A stretch of DNA of 12,468 bases. It comes from Anaerolineae bacterium (GTDB lineage: Bacteria; Chloroflexota; Anaerolineae; JAAYZQ01). The translations under genes and the position numbers were made by a program. The notes under the pieces were generated by a model. It searched no databases and had not been told where the DNA came from. It saw only the letters and a program-made list of their open reading frames with translations. Numbering within the stretch: the stretch's first letter is position 1; the number at the start of each line of letters is the position of its first letter. The stretch spans positions 1 to 12,468 of the forward strand of contig JAFGOG010000023.1 in NCBI GenBank assembly GCA_016926595.1, in the 5' to 3' direction. Below are positions 1 to 7,407 of the stretch, in pieces.

Positions 1-1
1 G

Positions 2-1171
2 AATCAGGGCTTGACGCCAGAGCAGGAGCTGCAGACTGTAGTTGACTCGTTGCAGCGGTGGGCTGAGGCCCAGGAAGCCGCGCCAGAAGATGGGCAGGGC
101 ACTTGTGCTGTGTTGGTGCCCCGTAACCAGCGTGGCTTTGAGCTGGCTGCGCTGCTCAAGCAGCGGAAAATCCCCTACATCGAGCTGCTGCGCTCGACTA
201 GCATCACCCGCCAGACTGCCGGCGCGCTCGGCAACCTGCTGCGCTGCCTGGCCGATCCGACCTCGTCGCGCAAACTGGCGATGGCCTTCAAGGTGTGGCG
301 GCGGGAGGACCGTGACAAGCCGGAGATGGAGGGGCTGCTGGCCGGGATCGTCAAGCGGATCGCTGGCTGCCAGACGGTGGAGGCCTATCTCTGGCCTCGT
401 GGCGGCCATGACTGGCTGGCGGCGATGGCGCCCGAGCTGGCAGACGAGGAGCTGGCGCTGTTGGCCGGCTTTCGAGAGGTGGCCTGCCGTTGGCACCGGG
501 CGGCCACGCTTGGTGCGCCGGTCGACCAACTGATCCTCACCCTGGCCGGCGACCTGTTTCGTGACCCGAGGGAGTTGGCCTTGGCTCACAAGCTGGCTGT
601 ATTGTTGCGTGGCGTGGCCGAGTCGCATCCTACCTATCGTCTGACCGAGCTGGTCGAGGAGCTGGCCGTCATCGCCCGCAACGAGCGCCGTTTCCTCGGT
701 TTTGCCGACGAGGATACCGGTTTCGAACCCCCGAAGGGGGTGGTCACCGTGGCCACGATGCACAAAGCCAAGGGACTCGAATGGGATCGCGTGTACCTCA
801 TGTCGGTCAACAACTATGACTTTCCCTCGGGGTCGGCTAACGATACCTACATCGACGAAAAGTGGTTCGTCCGTGGCCGGGTGAACCTGAAGGCCGAGGT
901 TCTGGCCCGGCTTGCGGCGTTGGCTGGCGAGCCAGCAGAAGGTGGGCTTGAGCGCGGATCCACCGACGTGGAACCAACACAGCAGGCGCGGCTTAACTAC
1001 ATAGCCGAGAGGTTACGGCTGTTGTACGTGGGCATCACCCGCGCCAGGCGAGAGCTGATCGTGACCTGGAATACGGGCCGGCGCCCGTCGGAAAAGCTAC
1101 AGCCGGCTGTGCCCCTGATCGAGCTGTTGGACTATTGGCGGCGCACGGCTGGCGCAGAGTCGGAAAGGTAG
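2..1171 (+). CDS. UvrD/PcrA/AddA-type superfamily 1 DNA helicase, C-terminal part (5' end cut by window)
   Basis: About 390 residues of an SF1A 3'-5' DNA helicase, open to the left edge with no in-frame stop, so the N-terminal half with the Walker A and Walker B motifs lies outside. Visible motifs are a motif IV-like strand (AVLVPRNQRGFELAALL, near 105-165), motif V (VTVATMHKAKGLEW, near 743-790, the 'T-x-H-x-A-K-G-L-E' signature) and motif VI (RLRLLYVGITRARREL, near 1010-1060, with the arginine finger). The protein stops about 40 residues after motif VI, so it has no fused RecB/AddA nuclease domain. A separate nuclease gene follows after 6 bp. Between motifs V and VI is a longer than usual charged stretch. 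The likely role is unwinding DNA ends or gaps in repair, probably with the next gene product. Family assignment is firm; calling it AddA-like rather than PcrA/UvrD is inference from context. The TTG at 11 is not a credible start. Confidence 0.88.
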   Translation, partial: NQGLTPEQELQTVVDSLQRWAEAQEAAPEDGQGTCAVLVPRNQRGFELAALLKQRKIPYIELLRSTSITRQTAGALGNLLRCLADPTSSRKLAMAFKVWRREDRDKPEMEGLLAGIVKRIAGCQTVEAYLWPRGGHDWLAAMAPELADEELALLAGFREVACRWHRAATLGAPVDQLILTLAGDLFRDPRELALAHKLAVLLRGVAESHPTYRLTELVEELAVIARNERRFLGFADEDTGFEPPKGVVTVATMHKAKGLEWDRVYLMSVNNYDFPSGSANDTYIDEKWFVRGRVNLKAEVLARLAALAGEPAEGGLERGSTDVEPTQQARLNYIAERLRLLYVGITRARRELIVTWNTGRRPSEKLQPAVPLIELLDYWRRTAGAESER

Positions 1172-1177
1172 TCGGCC

Positions 1178-2002
1178 ATGGCGTTACCTGATACATTTCG
1201 GTTCAGCCAGGGCAACCTTCAGGATTACGTAGACTGCCAGCGCCGCTTCCAGTTGCGCTACGTGCTGATGCAGCCCTGGCCGGCCCTCATCACCGAGCCG
1301 GCCTTGGAGGCCGAGCGGCATATGCAGCGCGGGGCCGACCTGCACCACCTGGCTCACCAGCATGCCCTGGAGCTCGACGCGGGGCGGCTGGAGGCCACGA
1401 TCCACGATGAGGTGTTGGCCCGTTGGTGGCGCACCTACCTCGCGCACCCGCCGCCGGATCTGCCAGAAACGGTTCGCCGCGCCGAAATGGTGCTTGCCGC
1501 GCCGCTGGCCGGTTACCGCCTGGTGGCCAAATACGATCTGCTGGCCGTCGAGCCAGGCGCACGTCTGGTGGTGGTGGACTGGAAGGCGGTGCTCAATCGC
1601 CCATCCCGCGCCACTCTGGCCAGCCGGCTGCAGACCCGCGTCTACCGTTACCTGGCTGTCAAGGCCGGGGCTGCATTCAATGGCGGCCATGTCCCTCATC
1701 CGGAGCAGGTGGAGATGATCTACTGGTTCGCCGAATTTGGCGGGGCCATCGAGCGCTTTCCCTATAGCGCCGATCAATATGCCGCCGACGAGGGCTACCT
1801 CGCCGGGCTCGTTATCGAGATCGCTGCCCATTCGGAACCGATCTGGCCGCTTACTCCTGACGAGCGGCGCTGCCGCTTTTGCAACTATCGCTCCTTGTGT
1901 GAGCGCGGCGCTGTCGCCGCCTTTCTCGATGACCTCGAGGACGATCTGGAACCGTCCGAAGTGACGATCGATCTGGAACAGATTGCCGAAGTGGCTTTTT
2001 GA
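1178..2002 (+). CDS. PD-(D/E)XK nuclease, RecB/AddB-like with four-cysteine Fe-S pattern
   Basis: A 274-residue stand-alone nuclease of the PD-(D/E)XK (PDDEXK_1) superfamily. The N-terminus FSQGNLQDYVDCQRRF carries Cys20, and the C-terminus carries Cys232-x2-Cys235-x5-Cys241. One early cysteine plus a late CxxC-x5-C is the Fe-S staple seen in AddB and in Cas4-type nucleases. Candidate catalytic residues are Asp120 (KYDLL), Asp134 and Lys136 (VVVDWK), followed by Gln152 and Tyr156 (LQTRVYRYL), the usual QxxxY motif. After the last cysteine comes an acidic tail (residues 249-274, 10 Asp/Glu). The ATG at 1178 has AAAGG 9 nt upstream (1164-1168) and sits 6 bp after the helicase stop; its own stop overlaps a possible TTG start of recJ. 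Context suggests a two-subunit helicase-nuclease, like AddAB with the nuclease split off. Cas4 is less likely because no cas genes or arrays are present and the protein is longer. The exact substrate is unknown. Confidence 0.85.
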   Translation: MALPDTFRFSQGNLQDYVDCQRRFQLRYVLMQPWPALITEPALEAERHMQRGADLHHLAHQHALELDAGRLEATIHDEVLARWWRTYLAHPPPDLPETVRRAEMVLAAPLAGYRLVAKYDLLAVEPGARLVVVDWKAVLNRPSRATLASRLQTRVYRYLAVKAGAAFNGGHVPHPEQVEMIYWFAEFGGAIERFPYSADQYAADEGYLAGLVIEIAAHSEPIWPLTPDERRCRFCNYRSLCERGAVAAFLDDLEDDLEPSEVTIDLEQIAEVAF

Positions 2003-2007
2003 GTATT

Positions 2008-4323
2008 ATGGCTGTTTGGCTTGAGCCTCAACCGGTCGACGTTCCGCCCGCTCTTCAGGAAGCGGTGGGCGGTCACCCACTTGTCGCTCAGACGCTGGCC
2101 CGGCGGGGCCTGCTCACCCCTGAGGCGGCTCGCGCCTTCCTCGACCCGGCTGTTTACGTACCCGCCCTGCCGACCGATTTGCCTGATCTGCGACTGGCCG
2201 CCGAGCGCTTGCGCCGGGCCGTGCAGGACAAGGAGCGGATTGCTGTATGGGGTGACCTGGACGTGGATGGCCAGACCGCCACAGCTCTGCTTGTGCAAGT
2301 CCTGCGTTCTCTTGGCGCGGACGTCACCTTTCACGTCCCCAGCCGGCAGGATGGTCATGGTGTGCACAAGCCCGGCATCGATCGCCTGATCTCGGATGGT
2401 GTGCGACTGATCCTTACCTGCGATACAGGCGTCACCGCCCATGCGGCCGTAGCCCATGCCAACGCCCGAGGAGTTGAGGTGATCGTCACCGATCATCATG
2501 TGCCCGGCGATAGCGAGCGAGGCAGGGGACTGCCGCCTGCCCTGGCGGTGATCAACCCCCACCGGCTGCCGCCCGGCCATCCGCTGAGCACTTTGCCGGG
2601 TGTGGGTGTGGCCTATGAGCTGGCCAGGACCTTGGATCCGGACGAGGCCGACTGCGCTCTCGACCTGGTCGCGTTGGGGACTGTAGCCGACGTGGCGACC
2701 CTCACCGGCGACGCCCGTTACCTGGTGCAGCGTGGGCTGGAAGCGCTGCGCTGCACCAGCCGGCCCGGCCTGCGGGCGGTCTATGAGGCGGCCGAGCTTG
2801 CTCCTGAAGGGCTGAGCGAAGAGCACATCAGCTTTGTATTGGCTCCTCGCCTCAACGCCCTGGGTCGGCTGGCCGACGCCGCCAACGGCGTAGAGCTGTT
2901 GCTCACCGGCGACCCGGTCCGCGCTCGAATCCTGGCGACAGAAGTGGAGGGCCTCAATGCCCGGCGGCAGTGGCTTACCAAGCAGGTCGCTGACGCCGCG
3001 TTGGCTCAGATCGAGCGCGCGCCATCGCTGCTGTCGGATTATCATGCGCTGGTGCTGAGCCATCCCACCTGGCCGTCTGGTATCGTGGGCATCGTCGCCG
3101 GCCGCCTGGCCGAGCGGTTTGGCAAGCCGGCTGTGCTGATCTCTGCGCCAGAGGGCGAGCTGGGCCGGGGCTCAGGGCGGTCGGTGCCTGGGGTGGATTT
3201 GATCGCCTCTCTGACCGATTGCGCCAATCTATTGCGGAATTATGGCGGCCACGCCGGGGCAGCCGGGTTCAGTATAGAGGCGGAGCGGATTCCAGAGCTG
3301 CGCGCTGCCCTGTCACGGGCAGTGGCAGCCCGCGCTACGATTGTTCAGCCTACCCTGGCCATCGACGCCTACGTCGATCTGGCAGATTTGACCTTGGATC
3401 TGGTGGCCCAGATCGGCCGCCTGGCTCCCTTTGGTCCGGGCAATCCGCCGCTGGTCTTGGCAGTGCGCGATCTGCGGGCTATCAGCGATGTCACTATCGG
3501 CCGCACCGAAGAGCACCGCCGTATTACCGTGGAGGATACTAACGATCGGACGCAGACTGTATTCTGGTGGCAGAGCGCTGATTGGCCACTGCCACAGGGT
3601 CGTTTTGACCTTGCTGTCACCCTCCGCGCCAGTGACTATCGCGGCGCGCCCGAGGTTCAGGTGGAGTGGCTGGATGCTCGCGAGCGGGAGTCAACGGCCG
3701 TGGAGGTGCTGGCCGCGCCGGCCATCCAGATCCGCGACTATCGGGCCATTGACGACCCCGAGGCAGTGCTGAGGAGCCTGGCTGCGCAAGCGGATGTCCA
3801 GGTGTGGGCGGAGGTCGACCTCCCGGCCGGTGTGGAGGCTCACAACCGGCACCAGTTGATCCCCGGCCGCCGGCTGGCGATCTGGACCCTACCGTCCGGC
3901 CCGCGTGAGCTCCAGGCTGCTCTGGCTAGAGTTGGGGCGGAGGAGCTGATCTTGTTTGGCCGCGATCCTGGAATGGACGAGGCCAGCGCCTTCCTTCGGC
4001 GCCTGGCAGGGTTGGTCAAGTTCGCGCTCAAGGTTAGGGGGGGCGAGCTAGATTTGGAGGCGGCTGCGGCGGCTACAGCTCAGCAGGTCGGCGCCGTACA
4101 GGCTGGGCTGGATCTGTTGGAAGCGCAGGGACAGGTGGTTATTGTGGGGCAGGACAATGCCCGTTGTTGGTTAGCGCGGGGAATGGGCCAGGCCGACCGG
4201 CAAGGCGCTCAAGGAGTGGATTCCGTCCGCGCCCGCCTTGATGCGTTGTTGGCCGAGACAGGTGCCTATCGCGGCTACATACTGAGAGTGCCTGTCGAGG
4301 CAGTAGTGCATTTTTGGAAATAG
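2008..4323 (+). CDS. recJ: Single-stranded-DNA-specific 5'-3' exonuclease RecJ
   Basis: RecJ, a DHH/DHHA1-family metal-dependent exonuclease that degrades ssDNA 5' to 3' in recombination, mismatch and base-excision repair. Numbering from ATG 2008 (771 aa): motif I GDLDVDG at 82-88 (family usually GDYDVDG), CDTG at 138-141, DHH at 162-164, TADV with Asp228, and DHHA1 with SGIVGIVAGRLAERFGKP and GGHAGAAGF from 413. The OB-fold region with PFGPGNPP follows. Residues from about 571 to the end form an extra C-terminal region absent from the 577-aa E. coli enzyme but resembling the extension of Bacillus RecJ (about 786 aa). A TTG at 1999 would add three residues and overlap the nuclease stop (2000-2002). 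ATG 2008 is preferred as the standard codon, although no clear Shine-Dalgarno marks either. It lies 5 bp after the nuclease gene and 4 bp before tilS, so it is probably cotranscribed with both. Confidence 0.95.
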   Translation: MAVWLEPQPVDVPPALQEAVGGHPLVAQTLARRGLLTPEAARAFLDPAVYVPALPTDLPDLRLAAERLRRAVQDKERIAVWGDLDVDGQTATALLVQVLRSLGADVTFHVPSRQDGHGVHKPGIDRLISDGVRLILTCDTGVTAHAAVAHANARGVEVIVTDHHVPGDSERGRGLPPALAVINPHRLPPGHPLSTLPGVGVAYELARTLDPDEADCALDLVALGTVADVATLTGDARYLVQRGLEALRCTSRPGLRAVYEAAELAPEGLSEEHISFVLAPRLNALGRLADAANGVELLLTGDPVRARILATEVEGLNARRQWLTKQVADAALAQIERAPSLLSDYHALVLSHPTWPSGIVGIVAGRLAERFGKPAVLISAPEGELGRGSGRSVPGVDLIASLTDCANLLRNYGGHAGAAGFSIEAERIPELRAALSRAVAARATIVQPTLAIDAYVDLADLTLDLVAQIGRLAPFGPGNPPLVLAVRDLRAISDVTIGRTEEHRRITVEDTNDRTQTVFWWQSADWPLPQGRFDLAVTLRASDYRGAPEVQVEWLDARERESTAVEVLAAPAIQIRDYRAIDDPEAVLRSLAAQADVQVWAEVDLPAGVEAHNRHQLIPGRRLAIWTLPSGPRELQAALARVGAEELILFGRDPGMDEASAFLRRLAGLVKFALKVRGGELDLEAAAAATAQQVGAVQAGLDLLEAQGQVVIVGQDNARCWLARGMGQADRQGAQGVDSVRARLDALLAETGAYRGYILRVPVEAVVHFWK

Positions 4324-4327
4324 GCAA

Positions 4328-5851
4328 ATGAGCAAAGGGAAAATGGATATCTTGGATCAGGTTCGGCGGACGATTGAACGAAATCGATTGCTGTCGTCCG
4401 GCGAGGCGGTGGTGGTCGGCGTATCGGGCGGCCCAGATTCACTCTGTCTGTTGCACCTGCTGTGCCGGCTGTGCGGCGAGTATGGCCTAAAGCTGCACGT
4501 GGCCCACCTGCACCACGGCCTGCGCGGCGACGAAGCCAGCGCCGATGCCGAGTTTGTCCGCGGTCTGGCTGCAGATTGGCGATTGCCCTGCACTGTCGAG
4601 CAAGCCGACGTCCCGGCCCTGGCCCGTGAGCACCGGTTGGCCGTGGAGGAAGCGGCTCGCCGCGCCCGCTACACATTCCTGGCGCGCGTCGCCGCTGAGG
4701 TGGGTGCCCAGACCATCGCCGTAGGCCACAACGCCGACGACCAGGCTGAGACAGTTTTGATGCACTGGCTGCGCGGCTCAGGCCTGGCCGGCCTTCGTGG
4801 CATGTTGCCTGTTACGTCATTGGACGACTATCGCCTGCTCGCAGATGGTGGCGGCCGAGGCAAAACCGATCCAAAATCCAAAATCCAAAATCCGAGATTG
4901 ATCCGTCCTCTGCTCGATGTAACCCGAGCCGACATCGAGGTCTATTGCGGCTTCCACGGCCTTCAGCCGCGCTTTGACCGCTCGAACCTGGACACGACCT
5001 ATTTCCGCAACTGGCTGCGCCACGAGGTTTTGCCACTCCTTTGTCGACATAATCCTAACGTCCGCGAAGTGCTGCGCCGTTCGGCGTGGGTGATTGCCGA
5101 CGATCACGCCCTGCTCCGCTCGCTGCTTGAGGAGGCCTGGCCGCGGGTCGTGATCGAAGAGCCGGACAGGGCTATTGTCTTTGACCTGGCAGCCTGGCGG
5201 GGGTTGGCCACCAGCCTGCAGCGTTCGGTGCTGCGCGAGGCGATCCACCGCCTGCGCCGGTCGCTGCGCAACATCAACTTTGTCCACGTGGAGAACGCAT
5301 TGGAAGTGGCCCGCGATGGCACCACAGGTGACCGGACCACCTTGCCTCAAGGGCTGATGCTGACGCTGGGCTACGATCGGTTCACGGTGGCTGCGGGGCC
5401 GGGGGAGGTTAGGGAATGGCCGCCCGATTGGCCGCTCCTTCCTCCCAGCGCCGAAGAACTGCCGTTGGCCGTCCCAGGCACGACCCTGCTGCCCGGCTCG
5501 GAGTGGGCTATCGAGGCCGAGATCATGGATGTCGGGGAGCTTCCCTCTGGTTGGGAGGCGAATGCCGACCCGTGGCGGGCTTTTCTAGACGCTCAGGTTA
5601 TCGGCGATCGGCCTGTGCTGCGAGCCCGCCGGGCGGGCGATCGGTTTCAGCCGCTTGGCATGAATGGACACGAGGTCAAGCTGGCCGATTTCTTGACCAA
5701 CCGGAAGGTGCCACGCGTTATTCGCGACCAGCTCCCATTACTGGCGTGTGTATGGGGTATCGTCTGGGTGTGCGGTCAGCGGGTAGACGAGCGTGCCTCG
5801 GTGCGGGAAACCACTGAACAGGCGCTGGCGTTGCGCTTTGTGCCCTTGTAA
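4328..5851 (+). CDS. tilS: tRNA(Ile)-lysidine synthetase TilS
   Basis: TilS joins lysine to C34 of the CAU-anticodon tRNA-Ile using ATP, giving lysidine and changing decoding from AUG to AUA. The 507-aa protein shows the PP-loop SGGPDS at residues 33-38, the HVAHLHHGLRG motif, and GHNADDQAETVL from 133. After these comes the RPLL segment and, from about residue 430, the TilS C-terminal domain (RARRAGDRFQPLG...KLADFLTNRKVP). Between the catalytic domain and RPLL there is an extra loop that includes DPKSKIQNPR (181-190), encoded by three CCAAAAT heptamers. The frame stays open, so the gene is probably functional. The start at 4328 is 4 bp after the recJ stop, with a weak GGAAATAGG upstream. ATG 4343 (residue 6), preceded by AAAGGGA at close spacing, is an alternative. 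It is the last gene of the plus-strand cluster and converges on moaC with a 28-bp gap. Confidence 0.95.
   Translation: MSKGKMDILDQVRRTIERNRLLSSGEAVVVGVSGGPDSLCLLHLLCRLCGEYGLKLHVAHLHHGLRGDEASADAEFVRGLAADWRLPCTVEQADVPALAREHRLAVEEAARRARYTFLARVAAEVGAQTIAVGHNADDQAETVLMHWLRGSGLAGLRGMLPVTSLDDYRLLADGGGRGKTDPKSKIQNPRLIRPLLDVTRADIEVYCGFHGLQPRFDRSNLDTTYFRNWLRHEVLPLLCRHNPNVREVLRRSAWVIADDHALLRSLLEEAWPRVVIEEPDRAIVFDLAAWRGLATSLQRSVLREAIHRLRRSLRNINFVHVENALEVARDGTTGDRTTLPQGLMLTLGYDRFTVAAGPGEVREWPPDWPLLPPSAEELPLAVPGTTLLPGSEWAIEAEIMDVGELPSGWEANADPWRAFLDAQVIGDRPVLRARRAGDRFQPLGMNGHEVKLADFLTNRKVPRVIRDQLPLLACVWGIVWVCGQRVDERASVRETTEQALALRFVPL
4871..4893 (+). repeat. Three tandem CCAAAAT heptamers inside tilS
   Basis: Three perfect copies of CCAAAAT (4871-4877, 4878-4884, 4885-4891) followed by CC, preceded by a related CAAAACC at 4861-4867. 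The unit is AT-rich in an otherwise GC-rich gene. Three 7-bp units give 21 bp, so the frame is kept and they encode PKSKIQN. Similar GGATTTT/CCAAAAT heptamer runs are, from memory, scattered through genomes of Chloroflexi and cyanobacteria. Here the array falls in a loop of TilS before the conserved RPLL segment. Confidence 0.9.
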
Positions 5852-5879
5852 TTCGAAATTTAGCAGGGCATAGCCGCTG

Positions 5880-6392
5880 TTACGGGTTCTCCCGGTCCCA
5901 CTCACCGCTCTTGCCGCCGCTCTTGCGCGCCAGTTGCACGTCTGAAATGCACATGCCGCGGTCTACCGCCTTGCACATGTCATAGATGGTCAGTGCGGCT
6001 ATTGCTACGGCGGTCAGTGCTTCCATTTCGACGCCGGTCTTGCCTCTGGTTCGCACGGTGGCCTGAATGTCGATCCACGCCTGCCCTTGGGCCAGAGCCG
6101 GAGCCAGCTCGACGGCAATGTGGGTCAGTAGCAGGGGGTGGCACATGGGGATCAGCTCGTGAGTCCGCTTGGCGGCCTGGATGCCGGCGATCTGGGCGAC
6201 AGTCAGCACGTTACCCTTGGTCACAGCGCCGGTCTGGATGAGTGCCAATGTTTCCGGCTGCATCGTGATCCGCCCGCTGGCGACAGCTACCCTTTCCGTG
6301 TCCGGCTTGTCGCCGACGTCGACCATGCGGGCGTGCCCCCCATTGTCCAGGTGGGAGAGCTTGGAGCTTTTTGAGGGGGACACTTTATCCAC
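5880..6392 (-). CDS. moaC: Cyclic pyranopterin monophosphate synthase MoaC
   Basis: MoaC converts the MoaA product 3',8-cyclo-7,8-dihydro-GTP to cyclic pyranopterin monophosphate in molybdopterin synthesis, as a soluble hexamer. The 170-aa protein is nearly collinear with the family: LSHLDNGGHARMVDV near the start, KGNVLTVAQIAGIQAAKRT (Lys59), LIPMCHPL (His85), GKTGVEMEALTAV and IYDMCKAVDR (Asp138, Lys141), then the KSGGKSGEW ending. Lys59, His85, Asp138 and Lys141 correspond to the known active-site residues of E. coli MoaC (K51, H77, D128, K131). The GTG at 6392 overlaps the moaA stop by 8 nt. A second in-frame GTG at 6383 has GGTGGA just upstream and gives a length closer to the family; both fit stop-and-restart translation. 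It is the last gene of the moa operon. Confidence 0.95.
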   Translation of the reverse strand: MDKVSPSKSSKLSHLDNGGHARMVDVGDKPDTERVAVASGRITMQPETLALIQTGAVTKGNVLTVAQIAGIQAAKRTHELIPMCHPLLLTHIAVELAPALAQGQAWIDIQATVRTRGKTGVEMEALTAVAIAALTIYDMCKAVDRGMCISDVQLARKSGGKSGEWDRENP

Positions 6393-7407
6393 CGATCTCG
6401 GACATCGTCCGGCCCTGCGGTGGTTGAGCCTGGTCCAGGCGATGCCGTGCTGGCTTGCGCCGGATGGCCTGGATTAGCAGTCCTTTCACCGCCTCCAGAT
6501 CGGCGCCCGCACGCAGTGTCGGCCGTAGATCCAGCTCCTCATCGCTCATCAGGCATGGCCGTAACTTGCCATCTGCAGTGAGCCGTAAGCGATTGCACTC
6601 GTGGCAAAAGTGCTCGCTGATAGCGGCGATGAATCCAATTGTTCCTGTGCCGCCGGGTAGGCGGTAGTAGCGCGCGGGTCCGTTGCCGGTTGGCCGGTCT
6701 CTCCCTACCGCCGCCAATGATCCCAATTCTGCCTCGATCCGGCGTCGCACCTCCTGCATCGACACGGTGTTGCCTGCGCCGCCTGTTTCTGGCGGCCTGC
6801 CAGCCCAACCCGCGCTGGCGCCGATCGGCATCAGCTCGATAAAGCGCACGTGCCATCCGTCGGATACAGTCCGTCGGGCAAATTCGACCACCTCGTCGTC
6901 GTTGATGCCGCCTAGGACGACCATGTTGAGCTTGATAGGAGTCAGGCCAGCGGCTTGTGCGGCGGCCATACCGGCCAGCACGTCGTCCAGCCGCCCAAGA
7001 CGAGTGATCTGCTTGAAACGCTCCGGATCGAGCGTGTCCAGGCTGATGTTGACCCGCCGCAGCCCTGCTCCTGCCAGTGCCTGGGCGTGGCGGGCCAGTA
7101 GGGTTCCGTTGGTCGTCATCGACAGGTCGTCAATGCCGGGGATAGCGGCCAGCATCCGCACCAGGTCCGGCAGGCCTAGCCGCGCTAATGGCTCCCCGCC
7201 TGTCAGGCGCACCTTGCATATCCCCAGTTCCGCTGCGGCGCGTACGATGAGGGCGATTTCTTCGTAGCGCAATATCTCGCCGTGGGCCTGTTTGTCGATC
7301 CCTTCGGCCGGCATGCAGTACACGCAGCGCAGGTTGCAGCGGTCGGTCACCGACACACGCAAATAGTTGATTGCCCGGCCGAAATCATCCTGATACGGAT
7401 AGGGCAC
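6385..7407 (-). CDS. moaA: GTP 3',8-cyclase MoaA (radical SAM)
   Basis: MoaA is a radical-SAM enzyme with two [4Fe-4S] clusters that cyclises GTP to 3',8-cyclo-7,8-dihydro-GTP, the first step to molybdenum cofactor. The 340-aa protein has the N-terminal TDRCNLRCVYC (Cys24, Cys28, Cys31), TGGEPL at 69-74, and the second cluster Cys268-x2-Cys271-x13-Cys285 (CHEC...RPC), which binds GTP. It ends in the C-terminal Gly-Gly (339-340) that the family requires and that the moaA moaC order supports. The GTG start at 7407 lies inside the end of the upstream gene (23-nt overlap). It has AGAAGG 9 nt upstream (7417-7422), and its residues DDFGRAINYLRVSVTD match the family start. No key residue is missing. 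Confidence 0.96.
   Translation of the reverse strand: MPYPYQDDFGRAINYLRVSVTDRCNLRCVYCMPAEGIDKQAHGEILRYEEIALIVRAAAELGICKVRLTGGEPLARLGLPDLVRMLAAIPGIDDLSMTTNGTLLARHAQALAGAGLRRVNISLDTLDPERFKQITRLGRLDDVLAGMAAAQAAGLTPIKLNMVVLGGINDDEVVEFARRTVSDGWHVRFIELMPIGASAGWAGRPPETGGAGNTVSMQEVRRRIEAELGSLAAVGRDRPTGNGPARYYRLPGGTGTIGFIAAISEHFCHECNRLRLTADGKLRPCLMSDEELDLRPTLRAGADLEAVKGLLIQAIRRKPARHRLDQAQPPQGRTMSEIGG

Noticed and set aside
1184..1831. Minus-strand open frame (215 codons) opposite the nuclease gene
   Set aside because: The plus-strand frame has nuclease motifs and a ribosome site; the antisense product has low-complexity character and no motif.
1178..2002. Nuclease as Cas4 of a CRISPR system
   Set aside because: No repeats, spacers or other cas genes are in the window, and the neighbours are helicase and recJ.
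1885..3063. Long minus-strand open frame (392 codons) opposite the nuclease and recJ
   Set aside because: It is a GC-rich shadow of recJ, whose frame shows conserved motifs throughout; the antisense product has no recognisable domain.
5862..5878. Possible terminator between converging tilS and moaC (AGC/GGC pairing with GCC/GCT)
   Set aside because: Only six base pairs with a two-base bulge and no T tract on either strand; too weak to call.
6683..7267. Plus-strand open frame (194 codons) opposite moaA
   Set aside because: MoaA motifs, including both Fe-S clusters, are encoded on the minus strand in the same span.
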